A stretch of 7,080 nucleotides of DNA from Erysipelotrichaceae bacterium UBA1783 (GTDB lineage: Bacteria > Bacillota_I > Bacilli_A > Erysipelotrichales > Erysipelotrichaceae), in assembly GCA_002315205.1 (NCBI GenBank), contig DCGH01000015.1, positions 10,795 through 17,874 on the forward strand. Reading direction: 5' to 3'. The position numbers and the translations under genes are program-made. Below the pieces are notes generated by a model, which was given only the letters and a program-made list of their open reading frames with translations, was not told the DNA's origin and made no database searches. Shown here one piece after another: positions 5,624-7,080 of this stretch (position 1 is its first letter; each line of letters opens with the position of its first letter).

Positions 5624-6637
5624 ATGCTAACAAAACGTGAAGAATTGATCTTAAAGGCAATTGTCGAAGATTTTATTAAGAATGCAGAACCTGTTGGTTC
5701 TAGAACACTGGTAGAAAAGTATGGCTTAAACTATTCAAGTGCAACTATTCGAAATGAAATGAATTATCTGGAGCTTGAGGGATATCTAGAAAAGACGCAT
5801 ACATCTAGTGGTCGAGTTCCTTCAACAAATGGCTATCGCTATTATGTTGAAAAGCTAATGAATGCAGATTTACCTGAAGAGGAAATGAACTATCTGCAGA
5901 CTTCCTTCCAGAATAATCTTCCACTTGAGGATGTTATTCAGGCAAGCTGTGATGTTCTAAGTAATATGACAAATTTAACATCCTTGGTTTTAGGACCTGA
6001 TGCTAATAAGCAGTCATTATCTCACATTAAGCTATTTCCATTAGATGAGAGAAGCGCTGTTGCAGTTATTATTACGGATCAGGGACATACAGAAAATAAG
6101 ATTTTCCATTTCAATGAAACGGTATCCGTTGAGGATATTCAGAATTGTACAACTATCTTAAACGATCGATTAGTTGGTACACCAATTAGTGAAATCGTTG
6201 AAAAGATGAATGAAATTAAACCAATCCTAGCAAATTCAGTTAAAAGACATGAAGCATTATTCAATGCCTTCGTACAAGCCTTTGTAAAGTTCGCTAGTGA
6301 AAATGTTTATTATTCTGGAGCTTCTAATATGCTATATCAGCCAGAATTTGCTGATGTAGAAAGATTGAAGGGGCTAATGGGAATGCTTGAGGATTCAACC
6401 GTTTGGAGAAGAATTGCTTCTAACAATCAATCTGTTAAGATTCAATCTCCAACAAGTAAGGGTGAATTAATCTGGTTAGATGATATGGCTATTGTTTCTA
6501 ACACCTTCTCGATGGGAGAAGAGGAAGGAAGACTAATGGTTGTAGGTCCAAGCAGAATGAATTATAACAAAATTGTTAGCATTCTAGATTTCGCAACTTC
6601 ATTTATTGAATCTCAATACAAAAAGAACAAGAAATAG
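5624..6637 (+). CDS. hrcA: HrcA, heat-inducible transcription repressor
   Basis: HrcA binds CIRCE and represses the dnaK and groE operons; in other Firmicutes its folding depends on GroEL, linking repression to chaperone load. At 337 residues it has the usual family length. The N-terminal winged helix is plain: REELILKAIVEDFI (5-18), AEPVGSRTLVEKYGL (21-35), SSATIRNEMNYLELEGYLEK (38-57) as the DNA-reading part, and HTSSGRVPSTNGYRYYV (59-75) as the wing and linker. The C-terminal half has the family features YSGASNMLYQPEFADVERL (230-248) and GRLMVVGPSRMNYNKIVSILDF (302-323). It is the first gene of its operon, directly behind a CIRCE-bearing promoter, so it should repress itself. grpE follows after 10 bases. 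The start at 5624 is chosen by ribosome binding site and N-terminal fit. Confidence 0.97.
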   Translation: MLTKREELILKAIVEDFIKNAEPVGSRTLVEKYGLNYSSATIRNEMNYLELEGYLEKTHTSSGRVPSTNGYRYYVEKLMNADLPEEEMNYLQTSFQNNLPLEDVIQASCDVLSNMTNLTSLVLGPDANKQSLSHIKLFPLDERSAVAVIITDQGHTENKIFHFNETVSVEDIQNCTTILNDRLVGTPISEIVEKMNEIKPILANSVKRHEALFNAFVQAFVKFASENVYYSGASNMLYQPEFADVERLKGLMGMLEDSTVWRRIASNNQSVKIQSPTSKGELIWLDDMAIVSNTFSMGEEEGRLMVVGPSRMNYNKIVSILDFATSFIESQYKKNKK

Positions 6638-6647
6638 GAGTTAAGAC

Positions 6648-7080
6648 ATGAGCGAAAAGAATGAAGAAAAGGTAACTGTTGAAGAAACTGAAAAAGAGGC
6701 TACTGAGCAGGTTGAGGAAGTAACTTCTGAAGCTAAGGAAGAAGTTAAGGAAGAATCAGTAGAGCAGCAGCTAACAAAAAAGGTTGAAGAGCTTGAGAAA
6801 GAGGTTCTTGTAACAAAAAATGCGTACTACAAAGCTTATGCAGATGCTGAAAACTTTAAAAAGAGATTACAGGCAGATGCAGATAACGCTAAGAAATATA
6901 GAATTCAAAGCTTTGCACAGGAAATCCTACCAGCGCTTGATTCATTAGAATTAGCTTTAAATGGTAAGGATGCCACAGATCCATTTGTTAAGGGCGTCAA
7001 GCTGACATATGATCAGATTTTAAATGCTTTAACAAAGGAAGGCGTAAGCCAGGTTGATTGTTTAAATAAACCTTTTGATG
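6648..7080 (+). CDS. grpE: GrpE, nucleotide exchange factor for DnaK (3' end outside the window)
   Basis: GrpE is a cytosolic homodimer that speeds ADP release from DnaK. The first 144 codons are visible and the gene continues past the right edge. Residues 1-40 form a Glu/Lys/Val-rich, low-complexity disordered tail; about 41-90 form the long dimerising coiled coil, with the family core YYKAYADAENFKKRLQADAD (60-79); IQSFAQEILPALDSLELAL (86-104) continues the helical region and VKGVKLTYDQILNALTKEGV (114-133) leads to the beta domain. The start ATG at 6648 has AGGAG at 6636-6640, which overlaps the hrcA stop codon, with a 7-base gap. It is co-transcribed with hrcA under CIRCE control. dnaK would be expected downstream but is not in the window. 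Confidence 0.96.
   Translation, partial: MSEKNEEKVTVEETEKEATEQVEEVTSEAKEEVKEESVEQQLTKKVEELEKEVLVTKNAYYKAYADAENFKKRLQADADNAKKYRIQSFAQEILPALDSLELALNGKDATDPFVKGVKLTYDQILNALTKEGVSQVDCLNKPFD

Noticed and set aside
1..7080. CRISPR arrays, tRNA or rRNA genes, insertion sequences, prophage or attachment sites
   Set aside because: None were seen on reading both strands. The window is filled by housekeeping operons with uniform codon use and no sign of horizontal transfer.

Overview
This 7,080-base window looks like chromosome of a low-GC, AT-rich Gram-positive bacterium (Firmicutes/Bacillota). The evidence is the gene order sufC-sufD-sufS-sufU-sufB, a SufU scaffold in place of SufE or SufA, strong AGGAGG-type ribosome binding sites, extended -10 sigma-A-like promoters, and an hrcA-grpE heat-shock operon controlled by CIRCE. 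The divergence of SufS and SufU and the very short SufD would suit an Erysipelotrichia-type gut lineage. That placement is an inference and was not tested by alignment.

Layout. Bases 1-164 hold the start of a minus-strand gene for a single-pass, membrane-anchored extracytoplasmic protein, possibly a PrsA/PpiC-like foldase. Bases 165-326 are a divergent regulatory region with a convincing promoter for each direction and an imperfect palindrome between them. Bases 327-5043 are a compact SUF iron-sulfur cluster assembly operon. Its genes overlap by 8, 13 and 1 bases, except for a 14-base gap before sufU. A strong intrinsic terminator follows and includes the last two bases of the sufB stop codon. 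Bases 5156-5488 encode an unrecognised 110-residue protein with its own terminator. Bases 5535-5623 carry a sigma-A-like promoter overlaid by two tandem CIRCE-like operators. Then come hrcA (5624-6637) and the first 144 codons of grpE, which runs off the window; dnaK and dnaJ would be expected next but cannot be seen.

How the genes work together. SufS takes sulfur from cysteine and SufU receives it as persulfide. The SufB-SufC-SufD complex, driven by the SufC ATPase, builds the Fe-S cluster. HrcA represses its own operon by binding CIRCE, and GrpE is the nucleotide exchange factor for DnaK. Both modules concern protein maturation and quality control, but terminators separate them and they appear to be separate transcription units.

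No wholly new system is evident. The points most worth a second look are the doubled CIRCE operator at hrcA, the SufS replacement of the residue that in SufU-dependent enzymes swaps onto the SufU zinc, and the half-length SufD.
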